Part shown: in pieces, positions 47,601-60,150 of the stretch
Numbering within the stretch: position 1 is the stretch's first letter
Layout: each line of letters begins with the position of its first letter
From: Mugil cephalus
Lineage: Eukaryota > Chordata > Actinopteri > Mugiliformes > Mugilidae
Direction: 5' to 3'
Assembly (NCBI RefSeq): GCF_022458985.1
Contig: NC_061781.1
Coordinates: forward strand, 23,974,001 to 24,038,000
Length of the DNA stretch: 64,000 bases
Translations under genes and position numbers: made by a program
The notes under the pieces: model-generated
The model's database searches: none
What the model was told of the DNA's origin: nothing
Seen by the model: only the letters and a program-made list of their open reading frames with translations

Positions 47601-50600
47601 ATGTACGTTAATGAGCTTTAGAGACAGACCTGTATAATGATGTATTTATGTATTTATGTACCACAGTGAGAGCTGTGTATTCTAATGGTCATTCATCCCA
47701 ACTATTAGAATATTAGAATACACAACTCAAATAACTGTGGTTAAACTAATGGCCCGGCTGATTGCGCTGTCTGTAGCTAAATGTTTTATTTACTGTACAT
47801 TTTATGTAAATTGGATTGTGAATTTTTACTCTACCTCACCTAATTCGGATTTTATTTTGTTCTTATGTCTATGTTTTGTTCAGATATGTTTTTTTTGTTT
47901 GCCTGTTTGTTTTTATCTCATGACTCCTTGGACAAAATATTTTCCCTGCAGGGATCAATAAACTAATCTTGTATCTTGGATACTGTATTTTCCTAGAGTT
48001 TACTTTACATGGTTATAGTTCTTTCTGAATGTTCTTTGGCATTTTCCACAGGTTTATCTGTGTGTTTCTGCAGAGGACGACACCATTTTAAACTATCTTG
48101 TTCAATCAATTTAGTCAATCTTCCCAGAATATTGGGAAGCTGGCTCTGCACTGGACACACATCCTTGACGTTGCATTTGTGCAGCAGATGCATGTGTAAC
48201 TTTCAACCTGGCCACAGTGAGTTCTTAAAGTTTCAGTGAGTTTATTCATGATTAAAGGAGTATTTTCTGCAGGTCGTTTTACAGGTGAGGTGACGAGGTG
48301 GGTGTTTCTTACCGGCTTCTGGTTGCTGCTGAGCTGCGCTGGATTGGGAATGACTTTAAACAGGATGGTGCCCTGGGAATTTGTCTGATCGGGAGAAAAG
48401 AAAAGAAAAGAAAGAAAAATACACATATAAAAAAAAGTAAATATTCAATAAATTATGTTCATAATGAGATGAACACACATTTGAGAACCAGAGAATTTGA
48501 AATCAACAAAGGAAACTTTTTGTATTTTTATTTCCTTTATGTTATGAATTACCGTTGAATTGAGAAATTTTTTTACACATTATTACAAAAAACTTGCATG
48601 GTTTCCCTTTAGCAAGATCATATAATTGTGAAGTCTTTTCATTCTCTAAAGCTTCTGGTTGATATTTCTTTATATTTATGTATTTTTTCCACTCAGGTGA
48701 CCTACCAGTATCTGGATGACCTGTTCTGGCTCAAGACCCACCACTGGGGCTCCGTTCACCTCCACTAACAGATCACCAGGATGGAGAAGTCCTGGTACAC
48801 AAACGGAAATCAACTATATGAATGTTTTTTCTCTCTTTTGCTGAGTCCAACATACACAAGCTTATGGCGTTAGTACGGTTTTATCTCACCGCTGCGATCA
48901 GCCAGGCCTCCGTGGATCACCCTGGCGATGTAGATCTCCCCCGTCCCCTCGTCTCTCTTTATGGTCGCCCCCTGACAGACAGACAGAGAGTTACTGCACA
49001 TTTACCAAGCACTGACGTTTACTTCCAACTTTTACTATGACTCAGTATAAAAAGACAGGGAGCAGATGGGAGCATTGCAGGATGCACTGTGATAAATGAA
49101 ATGGCAGCAATAACTGAGCAGCACGGATTGACATTTTGACCTGATATCAGTGCTATTACAAATCATCCCGTGTGGGTTGTTAAAACCACCAAATTTCATC
49201 ACAATGCATCCAGCAGAGGCGTTTCAATTGAAAAACCACGTCGGTCAGCTTAGGTGGTGGTGGTAGATGGAATGTCAAAGGGATTATGAGGTCTGACATT
49301 TCAAGGTAGGTCTCCTGATAACAGTCAACACATTCAACTAAAAAGACAAAAGGTAAGAGGATCATTGAAATAAGCAGACGTGATCCTCCAGGGAACATGA
49401 ATGCCCAAAGGAAATGACACGGCATTACATTTAAAAGGTATATTTTATACTGGACCAATCAACTGACAGGCCTTTACTGGACCTAAAATCTCACTCTCTA
49501 GAAAAGGGAACGTACCTATGTTCCCCTGGTCCCTAACCCTAACCCTTTTTTTTTTAAAAAAAGGGTCCTGTGTTCCTCGGTCACATACAAGGCAAGGAAC
49601 ATAGGACCCGGGGAACATAGGGATGATCCCCTAGAAAATATTGGTTTTGCACAAGACTTCAGAGTCCTGAGACAATTTGCACAAATATTTCTACTAGATC
49701 TTGGAGTTAACTATACAATCACTAGCTATTACTTTCTGACAATCCTAAAAAGGGAGACGATCAGGTCCAATGTATATTTGGTTTATGTCTTTACGGGACT
49801 AGACGCCTACTTATGTGTCCTACGTCGGTTCAAGCCATTTATACTTGTGTGCTCGTCAGTCTGGCTCGCTCGGTTGGGTTAATTTGTGTTTTGTTTTCTT
49901 TGTATCACCAAACCTCCTCAGTCTATCTGTCTTCGATCTTTATTGTTCCAAAACAACAACAATTGCGGAGATGGAGAAGCAGCTGGAAATATTGAAGCGT
50001 AAATATGCTGCTACCAGGCGGACCAATCACAGCTCTTGTGGACTGAGTTGCCGTGGCGCATCGTTACATTTCCGCGGAGGTGAACATCAGGCTATGGTGT
50101 CTTGGCTGTAACCATAGTTAATAAACCACCTATTATGCTGAGTTGAGTGGGGTTCCCCTAGGCTCAATCCTCTGTCCTCTTACATTTGTGATTCCATAAT
50201 GCAAGGTATTCAAATGACGGATTATATTTATTAAAATTTAATCTTGATCTCATCCATTAGTTGATTGTGTATTCAGACTGCAACAAATGAATGTTGATGA
50301 AATGCTACAAATGGCCATAATTGTCAGGATGAAATGGGAAATACTGATAGAGAAAATAATTTCATTGTACCTTTTATTGTTACTCCTTTCAGTGATACCT
50401 CTAGTACTGAACAAAAAACCTTTTGGAAGCACTTGTCCCAGAATTGATTCTTCTGTCACACGTAGAAATGTAGAAAATCTAATAAACTAATGATCCAAAC
50501 TGTGACGTAGCCGTTTGTCTGCATGGTTTCCTGTTCATGAGTTATGTTCTCATCGTCTTTCTGGACAGAAAAAAAAGTTGACAGTACATTTCCAACAGGT

Positions 50601-53600
50601 TCCTTTCACTTTGGCTACTTATTTTTCTTCTTCTTTGTCTTCAAGCAGCCTGTGGTCTTACATTCATGCTCCCCCACGGGAGCTTCAGAAACTGTCCCGT
50701 TACTGAATCTCACCTGTCCATTACTACCACTACCACCTGGTCTCTGGGTGCCAACAAAAGCACTCTCCATCCTTTTGGATCCTTGGTTTGCACTCCCAGA
50801 AATTGCAAAGCCGTCTGCACAAGAACCGGCAGATGTAGATGAAGAGGAGGAGGAAGATGACGAAGCGGATGGTGAAAGGGGGCGTGGGTATGGCATTGCC
50901 GGCTTACAGACAACTTTTGGAGACAATGAGGAGACCCTCGGAGGAGGCGGAGGACGATTGTGCTGAGCTGGTCTGTGAGGTGGAGACGACTCTAGGTGTT
51001 TTTTGGCCACCATCAGCCCCTGAAGCTTGTCCACCACCTCGGCGAGCAGGTTGAGCGCTTGCTCATTTTCCTCCATGCTTTCTGTGATCATCTCTGTCGC
51101 CGCCACCATCTTCTTGCCGAGGTGGCGTACGTCCCGATTGCTGTGCTCAATACTGCTGGCCACCGTCTGAACCGTGGACCTCAGCTCTTCCACGCTGCAC
51201 TGCTTAGTGAACAGTAAAGGCTGACGAGGCTGATTTTGATTTGGTAGTTTCTGATTTTGTGTCTGTTTGTGGGATTCGTCGTGAAGAGGAACTGTAGAGT
51301 GGTGGTGCATCAACAAATGATTTTCATCTTGGTATACGTTAGGAGGTCCAGTTAGTGAGCCATGTTGTTTGTCAGGGATTGTGCGACTGCTAATTCTTCG
51401 CTGAGTTGCAGGACTAGAGGTGGAACAAGAGGGCGTCCTGCCAGGTGTGGGGATGTTCCTCGATTGTCCCGCTGTAGCAACTTTTTTGTACAAGAGTGGG
51501 GAGTTTGGAAGGCTGAGGCTGTAAGCCGGGACTGGAGGAGGAGGGTAGGCGTAGTCATCACTGGAAGCCCCTTCGTCCCCATCAGGTTGGGGCTTCTCTG
51601 AGGAGGAGACGACGCATTGGAGGGCAAAAGAAGAAAAGAAAGAAATCAGTGCCACAGCAATGCAGGAAAAAAATGGAAAGATGGGAACGCCAAGATATAT
51701 GACGGATGAACTGGTTGTTGATGTTCAAGGAAGCTGCTTCCCCAGATGGATGAAGAGACCACCCAATGAAAGGGATAAATGCCAGAATGAATGGATGAGA
51801 GATGGGATGGACGGCATGATGTATTTGTGACTGAATGAAGTCATGGAGTCCTCTGTTCCTCCTCCTCTTACCAGTGCAGGGGGCTGGGCTAAAGATAGAA
51901 GGAGATGAGTGGTTGAGCCTTTTCTTCCAGAATTCTGTTGTTTGTGGACACACACAGCAACTTCCTGTTGACTCGTAGTGGGACAGAAATGGCCAAGCCT
52001 GGCCTTCCCGGGGTAGGGGCAGAGGCCTGGCTTCACTCTCGGTCGCCCTGAGCTCCTCCCCCGACCATGCCCTCCTCGCAGGGACAAGGCGCTCCAGTGT
52101 GAAGCGACGAAGGCTGCTCCAGCGGCTATGAATCATGCCGACCCCACCTCCTGCACTTTCCCTGCACTTTTGTCCACTCTTGGAGAATGAAATAAGAGAC
52201 GCTTTTTAAAAGGGCAGTGATGAATTTATGCACTGTTTCTTGGTGGATTTAGTTCATAGTATTCATGGGAATACTGTTATTTGGTTAAATGGTAGAGGTG
52301 TTCAGCTGGTTAGCTTAGCCTATAGTAAAGACTGAAAACAAGGACAAACATCAAGACTGCTTTGTCCATACGTAACACAATACGATGTAATACTGGTCTT
52401 AAATTTTTATTTTTTTACAATTTTTTTTTTGTTTTCACACTTGGGCTTTTCTTGTGGATTGTACCAAATAGACTGTAGCAGATGGAAATATGCAATGCAA
52501 TGAATGCATTAATACCAATCACTTCTCCAGGATTTTCTACAGACACTAGAACTATTAGAAAATCACACCTGCATTCAACCGAAGGGTAACGAACTAAACT
52601 GAGAACTAACGAAATGCTTCTGTTCTGTCTCACCAGTGGCTGATTATTCTTCACCAGACAAACGATCCTCATGGCCTCCTCATCCTCCGGCAATTCATCA
52701 GGCAGAGGCGGTAAGACGGGTCCATAGTCTGACTGTGCTACACTGTCATGGGACGATAACACAGCCTAAGGGAGACAGGTACAGTTAAGAGGTGTTTTAA
52801 GAGTGGCAAGTGTGAACTACGCAGAGGATTGAAATGAATCTCATGCAGACCTGGATGTGTGGTGAACTGAGGAGGCGGTGGAGCTCTCGAGCTTCAGCTG
52901 AAGGACGATGGGACTTCTGTATTACCGTCATGATCTAATGAGGAAATGAGACACTGGTAAGACACCAAATCTGAGTTCACAAGTTCAAAAACACTTGTTC
53001 TTATGAAGTAATTTCCATGAGTTATCAAAGACTACTCTAACCATGTGAATGAAAAAATAATCCCAATTAGTTTGAGTTTCAATTTATTGACATTACTGTG
53101 CAAACCTCGTGTGAAAGTCCTGTGGCGTAAGGCAGAATGGGGCTCGGTGTCAGCCTCTGGAACTGCAACAGGCATTCATAAATCTGGAGAGGTGAAAAAT
53201 GCAAACGATGACATCACTTTAAAGATGGCTCCTGAGCCAGTTTTACTTCAGGGTGGTTCTAATGATTCACCTTCAGCAGCGCTCGCAGCCACGGTGCAGT
53301 CAGTAGTTCATGCAGAAGCTGAGCGCCGCAAATGTTTCTGCTGGCGGCTTGATCAACATCCTCCACCACACCGGACAGAATCTCAGTGACGCCTGCACAC
53401 ACCCACAAAAAAAATAAAACCAATCAGAATCAAACAATGGTAATCGTTCTTTTGTCTTCTTCAGTCCATGACAGGCACTTCAGAATTACTATGAATTTAA
53501 TTTTTTTAAATTTTCAATTACAGGTTTGTCTGTTTAAATTGTAATGATCTTATCTTAAACCCAACTGAAATCATTCTCATCAGAAATCCCACCTGAACTG

Positions 53601-54532
53601 TTTCACGGCTGCTAAATAAAAAGCCTCTTATAAACTTTGTGTTTAGATGTGCAAACACATCAGTCATAGAACTTTTTTGACGTGCGTGCAATGAAGGATC
53701 AAATCAGCCAGACGTCTAAAGGGAGATATTTTTCTCATATTGTACTGACTAAGTATGGAAAATTACTACCTCTGGAAAATTTTTACTTCTACCATATACG
53801 CTGTTTGTATTTGCTTATGTGATGTTTTAGCCCACAAGTTCATAACAAGTCAAAATAAGTTCAGCAGAAGTTCACTGATAAGTGCGTCATTGCATTTTCT
53901 ATGTGCAGACTCCAGACCTTTGTTGTCTCGTTTCGCTTTGCTTACACTTCCTCCTGACCTTCTCGCTTCCTTTCTATGCAGAAGTACTCAGGAAGGGGAA
54001 AGTGCATTTCCACCAGCTCCACGAGAAACCAACATGAGCATTTTACATCAACGAGTGTCACTGCTATGGGGTGGGGGTGCCTGATCTGGTCTAGGTTGGT
54101 GCTACATGTCTAAGTCACATCCAAATGAATGCCAGTTTGAAACATTTCCCAGCAGAATGGTCAATGCTATTTACTGTCAGTGGTCCTAATGTTATGCCTG
54201 ATCATGATGAATGCTGCCACAAGTCTCTAACATGCAGGAAACAGTAGCTGTTTTAAGGCTGGAAGTTTCTCCCGACCAGGAGGTCAAAAAATGTTTGGGC
54301 GAGACAGGATTAGCAATACAGAGAAGCCCTGAACCCTGCAGACACACAGAGAGATTAATACCATCGGAATTAGGTTTTAGATAAGATTAAATTCAAATTA
54401 AGCACCCGGTCCCGATTCAGATCTCAGTCTGGGATTAAAACTGAACTCAATTAAAGCAAGAACCAATGGAGGCAGCCATTACAATCGGTTATAGTGGAAG
54501 AGTTTCTCACCATCCTCCATAGCTTGTCTCAT
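41697..54532 (-). CDS. mpp4: MAGUK p55 scaffold protein MPP4
   Basis: Twenty coding exons join in frame to 604 aa (human MPP4 637): 54532-54511, 53392-53271, 53183-53106, 52934-52851, 52765-52634, 48971-48890, 48791-48706, 48372-48313, 46785-46589, 45940-45882, 45310-45293, 44718-44677, 44389-44369, 44107-44069, 43443-43276, 43063-42983, 42899-42806, 42706-42598, 42128-41994, 41882-41697. Order: two L27 domains (about residues 8-110; [17 protein letters not shown]), PDZ (about 140-215; [19 protein letters not shown]), SH3 (223-288; [12 protein letters not shown]), a hook with [11 protein letters not shown], and a guanylate-kinase-like domain to [10 protein letters not shown]. The P-loop reads GASGVGVN without the lysine, as in the MPP4 family, so it is a binding module and not a kinase. 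MPP4 scaffolds photoreceptor synapse/Crumbs complexes. SH3 and GuK wording fit MPP4 better than MPP3. Confidence 0.9.
46960..47985. repeat. mpp4 intron with LINE/SINE 3' tail
   Basis: About 47925-47985 (cttggacaaaatattttccc, tgcagggatcaataaac) is the reverse-complement type of the tail at 13600. About 47670-47725 is a short imperfect inverted repeat (gtgtattctaatgg and its near-complement). The rest is AT-rich intron. Confidence 0.5.
49506..49630. mobile_element. 125-bp MITE with 8-bp target duplication (hAT-like)
   Basis: Direct repeats ctagaaaa at 49498-49505 and 49631-49638 bracket the element. Its ends are inverted repeats of about 27 bases: gggaacgtacctatgttccc and, reverse-complemented from the right, gggatcatccctatgttccc. 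An 8-bp duplication is typical of hAT elements. The interior has two ccctaa units and a T/A run. It lies in the large mpp4 PDZ intron. Confidence 0.78.
49640..50614. other. mpp4 intron, dispersed repeat and 3' flank of nested gene
   Basis: About 49960-50140 (gcggaccaatcacagctc, tgccgtggcgcatcgttac) looks like a dispersed repeat, family unknown. On the minus strand an AATAAA lies at about 50371-50376, roughly 240 bases beyond the nested gene's stop, and could be its polyadenylation signal. Confidence 0.4.
50615..52136 (-). CDS. Unrecognised two-exon gene nested in an mpp4 intron
   Basis: Exons 52136-51872 and 51597-50615 join in frame (donor cactGGTAAG, acceptor cctcAG) to give 415 aa. I do not recognise the family. 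The N-terminus is basic ([20 protein letters not shown]), then acidic and proline-rich sequence ([19 protein letters not shown]), a polar middle, a likely helical or coiled segment at about residues 235-300 ([20 protein letters not shown] to [20 protein letters not shown]), then a proline- and serine-rich tail ending in a Lys run. No signal peptide or membrane segment. It lies wholly between mpp4 PDZ exons at 52634 and 48971, same strand. A long uninterrupted frame, a consistent splice and a TATA-like site upstream support it; an alternative mpp4-linked exon is less likely. Confidence 0.6.
52202..52214 (-). promoter_or_regulatory. TATA-like element upstream of nested gene
   Basis: The minus strand reads cccttttaaaaag about 66-78 bases before the nested gene's ATG at 52136, a plausible TATA position if the 5' UTR is short. 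It is weak evidence and no other core motif is clear. Confidence 0.3.
53980..54215. mobile_element. Tc1-like element 3' remnant in mpp4 intron 1
   Basis: ctacatgtctaagtcacatc, tttcccagcagaatggtc and tcagtggtcctaatgttatg, then cctgatca, match the tail of a widespread fish Tc1-type element. A related opposite end occurs at about 61370-61470. Confidence 0.55.
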
Positions 54533-57230
54533 GGTGATCTTCCAGACTCAGGAGGAAGGAAAGTCTTGTTTGTCTGAGAAGAAATGGAATAAATAAAAAA
54601 AATAAACTGAGGAAACAACCTCATAATGTCAAAACAATTAAACAAAACACCATTTAACAGCTAATCAGATGACATTAACAAAACTAAGCGACCATGTGTT
54701 ACCAGACTCATATTCTTATTCTCCAGAAAAGCATGAGATCTTACATTTTTATCTAATCAATGTCTGACTATTTATCACATTCCCTGAAAATGCACCACAG
54801 AGAAAGGGAGAAAACAAATCCAAGGAAAGCGAAAGTTTTAAATACAGGTAGTTTTATTTTAGTACTCCCTCTTACAGGAGCAGGTTACAAAATGTGGGTT
54901 AATTTGAGGTTGCAGCTCGTCTTTAGCTTCTTATCTTGACTCAGCTTCCGTGTCCTATTACACTTGACAGGAAGAGCTTCATTAAGATCTGAAAGTGATC
55001 TACGGAGCTGATCACGCCATAGAGCCTTGATCTGTTTTAGTTACAGAATACTACAATTTATAGGCTATTTTTAGCACTAGAGTATTTTTGAATATAAATA
55101 TGTTTGTGTCTGTCACAAGGAAGCTTATTAAAATAAAGTTCCCTGCACAACCGTCTCTTTTCAGTGCTAAAATTTAAACAAGTCTTAACAAAAGATTAAG
55201 GAGGAAAGTCGTGCCTCAGTTTGGAAGCTACTAATCATGGTTCAGGTTCAGCTCAAACTATTCTATATATATTTCTATATCTACCATTGGGTGACTCAGG
55301 GCCATATACTAGTCCAGCGTGCATGCAAATGGACTTTGAACACCTCTTTCATGAAAAGGGTTGGCATATACATGAAAACTAAGTTCTTGATTATTATATT
55401 CTGTACCAAGCTTAAAATTGCTACTATTACATTTAAATTTTCCTCAATGCCGACTCGTAGTGGGAGTTGCCATTCTTTGCTACGCCTTCTGTGATAAGAT
55501 ATGAATAAAAACTTCAGGAATCGTCATATTTTTCCAATTTTCCATTTTGTTTCTATTTTATTTTATTGTTTTTTTAAGATATTTGATTGCACACATTTAC
55601 AATATGGAGTTGATATGACGCCACAATTTGAAACTCGTAGTTCGTAAAGTTTTTCCTATTTCAAATGTGTCACTGTTCTCCTGGTGGATTAGATTTTTTT
55701 CAAAGTTTGAAACCTTGTTAACCACTTTTGCTTTGCTGCAGCTACAACTCTGATCCAGATGAAGGCCTGTGTGCCAGTGTCTGGGTACCTGGAAAGATTT
55801 TATTTGAATTTAATAAAAATATGATCAAATGAGAAAATAATAACATTCAGTTTGGAATTCAGATCAATCACAATGAGAGTTAATCTGACAGGCATGGTGT
55901 GACTGCATCTAAAGAAGAGAACCACATAATCACTATATTTTCTTTCATTTATTCTGCACACACCTCAACCCCTCCAACATGTTTGGATATTGTGCAAATA
56001 AAGAAGTAAACATTATAACAGCAAACAGCAGTAACAACAAGTATCTTTAGCATGCTAGCATTTAGCTTTAGTGCAGCACTAAGAAGGTTATAGAAAGGTT
56101 TATTTTCTGTTGTGTGCTCACCAACACACACTTGAACTACTTCCACATACCTACAGTCAAACCGTGATGGTTAAAAGCGTTAATTAAGACCAGCGTACCT
56201 CGTCTTTCTGCGGTCCAGTTTCCACTACGGTGATGTTTCAGTTTGTGATCTCCGGAGCTGAAGTGAATCAGCAGTGGGAGTCACTGACATGGATGTGAAA
56301 TTACTACCAAACCAAACCTGACACTAATCCTCTCTAACCCGACTTAATCCAACCAAACACCAACCGCTCTCTCTCTTTCTCATTCTCAAGCCTCCATGCC
56401 CTCTCTTTCTCAATCTTTTTTTTTTTGGGTGGATTTTTTAAAAATATTGTCTTTCCTCAGGCCTCCCTCCTGTCACGCACTCAGTCCGTTCAGGTTTTAC
56501 CTTTTCGCTCTTTCATTGCACGACATCCTTACTTCTCGTTCTCGTGCCCACTTTAAGTACCTCAACAGATTACAAAGCTTCTTAACCCTTTTGCTGCTTT
56601 TAGCCACGCACGTAAATGCACAAGTCTGTTCTGTCTTTGTGAGGACCTTTGGTGACTTAATGCATTACCGTAACCTTAACTTGTTCTTCTCCAAATACAT
56701 TAACCAAGACTGAAACCCGGAAACAGCGTCCTGAACGTCCGCTGAAAAATGTCCTCATAAACACTAAGCCGCACAGTCGTCCTCTCAAGGACAGATGAAC
56801 TAGCACACAAACACACACAGCAGGTCAGATGTGTTTGGCCGCAACACAGTGTTAAGATGGCAACACGCAATAAACTGTAGCTGTGACATGTTAAATCCCA
56901 CCACAACATCTGGGTCTTCAAGAGGCCAGCCGCTGTCAGCAGTGTGTGTGTGTGTGTGTCTGTTTGTGTGTTGGGGGTTATTACAGTGTCATAGTCACTA
57001 GGTCACCTCTTCAGAGATTAACACTGATCCTCCGGAAAGAGATACACAACCAGAGAGAGACGACGTAGGAGAAACAGAAGAACACATGGATGCCAAGAGA
57101 GGAGCCATGTTCCTCTTCAACCTGAATCCAAAATCCAGACGTGAGCAGGACAAATAAAAGACCAAGAAATGCATTTCCTTACATACGGGCATGTGCATTT
57201 TTATTTATTTTGGTTTGATTTTCAAATCAG
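54533..57230. other. mpp4 5' region and intergenic
   Basis: A possible noncoding first exon of mpp4 ends at about 56199 on the minus strand (agacgag then GTACGC), but this is only a splice-site guess. Open frames at 55237-55494 and 56396-56713 have no domain or splice support. (gt)n occurs at about 56942-56960. No other gene seen. Confidence 0.4.
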
Positions 57231-57235
57231 TATCA

Positions 57236-57335
57236 TAATGAGTTGTTGGTGAGTTGTTGCTTCATTTAGCTACTAGTTAAACAGGCAATAAAATAAATCA
57301 TTCTCTGGTTAGGGTTATGGTTAGCCAGGAGAATC

Positions 57336-57366
<31 letters not shown>

Positions 57367-57600
57367 CTAGCCTGTTACATCAGTTTGACACGTCTTTCTG
57401 ATTGCTGAGGGAAAACGTAAGAACATCCCATGAGTCCATCTCACTGTGGCCACTGGGTCATAATTAGGTGCTTGAGAAGTGGCTGCAGTGCGGCCATTCC
57501 CCCGAGGCCTGGACTGTTTACGACACTGTCGAGCTCACATGGGAGGACACGGTAGAGGACACTAATGACACTCATTACAGTATTGTTACATCAGACTTTT
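57236..57600 (+). repeat. Duplicated conserved block, copy 1
   Basis: Shares gcttcatttagctactagtt, gattgctgagggaaaacgta, gtgcttgagaagtggctgca and cacggtagaggacactaatg with 59827-60150. The core 57385-57575 is much better conserved than its edges. It contains a taa trinucleotide run at about 57339-57367 that copy 2 lacks. Coding potential in the shared frame (EKWLQCGHSP, WEDTVEDTNDTHYS) is unproven. Confidence 0.65.
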
Positions 57601-57837
57601 ACTTTAATTTATACATCTCAATATTATGGGCACTAAACTTTGAGTGTGGCCTTGAAAAATGTGAAATGTCTGTTTGTCTTAAACTACTAAATCAGGCCGA
57701 GTTACCCAGCAATGAAGTCCTCGATAAGGGAAAGAATAAAGGACCAGCTGCCACGCTAAACTTTGTGAACTTTAGGAGTGTTTTGGAGAGATATGAAACC
57801 TGCATGAAGGACGACCATCTCAGCACTAGAAGCTAGA

Positions 57838-58140
57838 TCAGGGGTGTCAAATATATGTTCCAGGGGCCAAAACCGGCCTTCCAAGAGGTCCACTGTAGCC
57901 CTCGGAATGAATTTGGAAAATGCAAAAGATATTTACTGCAGCTTTTTCAATAAAGGTAACTGTTATTCTTAGTGTGTCCACTAGGGGCGCAATGTCCCAG
58001 AAAGAGAGATCCAGAGAGAGACTAAACAGCAGATGAAAGAACTGAGTCAAAATTGCAAACGGTCTGAGGCTCAAATTGAAATGCTTTGACAAAGACAAAG
58101 GTTTACAGGGCACCATCATGTTATGGGGCTGAAACCTGCT
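57838..58140. repeat. Possible hAT-type nonautonomous fragment
   Basis: It starts caggggtgtcaaatatatgt and soon reads ccaggggccaaaaccggcc, the typical terminal phrase of hAT-like repeats in vertebrates. The other end is not clearly defined. Confidence 0.35.
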
Positions 58141-59826
58141 CCAGAGTGTAACATTTTAACTTTTTAACACAACAGTTACGCAAAGCAAACAGCAAGAGGA
58201 ACCTGGAGATGCTGCAGGATAATCTCACAGTCCTAGGGGCTGTCCAGACAAATAACAGAAACTAAACCCATGAGACCATTTCTGTCTAATTACTTCTTTT
58301 TAAAATGGTTCTGAATAACTTTCTAAAGTCGAGTCTAAGAAATCTTCAGTCACACTAGTGATTCACTTTCTGTTTTTATCAGATCAAAGTATTTAATACA
58401 AATCAATACAAATAAGCAGTTTAATATGCATGAAGTGATAATATGACATAAACTAACTTTGAGAATTTATTATTTTTGCTTTAATGTTTTGGGAGGGATT
58501 GAATTGCTTCAGCTTAAGTTTTGGGTAGCTGCTTGATCATCCCTCTCCCTCTACACCTGCTACTGAAACTCATTATTGGAATTGGACCCAAAATTAACAT
58601 AACATTTATTATTAAAATATGAAAGGACCAGTGGATTTCTATCTCACAGTCAGAGACGGCAAAAGTTCCAGATCACGGAAAGCAACACTGGCGTTCTTAG
58701 GCCCGGATAAATTGAAGTTATAATATTTTCACCTTGGAAAAGGAATAGTCTATAGTCAAATAATATACATTATAACAATGAAAACTGAGTTGCAGTGTCC
58801 TCAGGGTGAGAAGTGATTGAGAGTTGCACATTGTTTAAAGAATTTTGCACCAAGATGTAACGCTCAAAGTTTTTAAACCAGTCAAACCTTCTTGGTAACA
58901 ACAAGAGGAAAAGTCAAGGTAAACCACTGAGTGTAGGTATTAAACTATGTATCAGGTTATGCTCTTGCCCAGTGTAAATGTTTAGTAACCCTTTAAATAC
59001 AATTTCATATTTCAAACTTTAATTCTGATTTGTACAGTGATGATACCAAGCTCGATGTGTTGTAGCTTGTTATAGCTAGCATTCAAAATATTTATTTTGA
59101 AAATGTTTTCTAGGGGGATGCACAGCTAATGTCATGGTATGCAGTAGAAATGCATGGACAATGCCAGAGAGAAGATTTGGGGAAAGGACTTCAAAATCTG
59201 TCGGCCATCAAATTTCCAGGATGTGGATCTGGTATTAGAAATCTTCCAGCCTATCCACCTGGGCCCCAATGATCTTGAGATGGTGGTAGTTCGTCTTCTG
59301 TTTACTAATCTTTAGCAGCTCCTTGGAAAATATGTGTTCAGTGTTGTTCTTGAACAGTTAAACTATACACATTAATAAATGCAGCGAGTTTCGACAACGT
59401 ACCACAAAGAGCTGCAGGATTGTTGTCTGAGTTAGGCATTACTTCTCTCATTGTGTTTACACAACTAAAGATAATATGAAGACATTATCTGTAATGAACC
59501 AGTAAACATTTATTTATACTGGTGGCAAGAGAAGAGTGAACAATCTGTACATGCTATACAGTATGTACCTCATTCTCTTTATTTCCAAATTGTCCACACT
59601 TGTTTAAACAATACTGCTTTAACTTTTGTTTTAGTAATAGTAAGATAAAACTGTACGTCTAAGAACCAGAACAATCATATTCTTCAAACCCAAGGCAGTT
59701 GCATTTACTTGATTAATTTAATGTTGCACACAATAATATTATTATTGCTGTTGTTGTTAAACTGTATGGACTGAAGTTTGTGTTAATTGCTCTCTGAGGA
59801 CAAAAAAGAGATGATGACCTTTATTA
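58141..59826. other. Intergenic, no gene seen
   Basis: AT-rich with no long open frame of coding character on either strand. No repeat family was recognised with confidence. Confidence 0.45.
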
Positions 59827-60150
59827 TTGTGACAATTGCTTCATTTAGCTACTAGTTAAACAGGCAATTAAAGAAAGCATTCTGTGGTGCCAAGAGAATC
59901 TAATAATGATAACAGTTTGGCATGTTACATCAGTTTGATACATCTTTCTGATTGCTGAGGGAAAACGTAAGAGCATCCCATGAGTCCATCTCACTGTGGC
60001 CACTGGGTCATAATTAGGTGCTTGAGAAGTGGCTGCAGTGCGGCCATTCCCCCGATGCCTGGACTGTTTACGATGGTGCCAAACACACATGGGAGGACAC
60101 GGTAGAGGACACTAATGACACTCATTACAGTGTCCTTACATCAGGCTGTA
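59827..60150 (+). repeat. Duplicated conserved block, copy 2
   Basis: Partner of 57236-57600. The central 190 bases (59935-60130) differ at only scattered positions from copy 1, while the outer parts differ more. It lies about 2.3 kb upstream of the odorant receptor. Confidence 0.65.

Noticed and set aside
49534-49548. Interstitial telomere tract (ccctaaccctaaccc)
   Set aside because: Only about two and a half units, and it lies inside a MITE with clear ends; not evidence of a chromosome fusion.
50544-50966. Plus-strand frame with an acidic run
   Set aside because: Antisense of the Ser- and Pro-rich end of the nested minus-strand gene.
51582-52136. Unspliced 184-aa reading of the nested gene's first exon
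   Set aside because: Reading through the GTAAG donor gives a low-complexity tail, and splicing at 51872 joins the long second-exon frame in phase.
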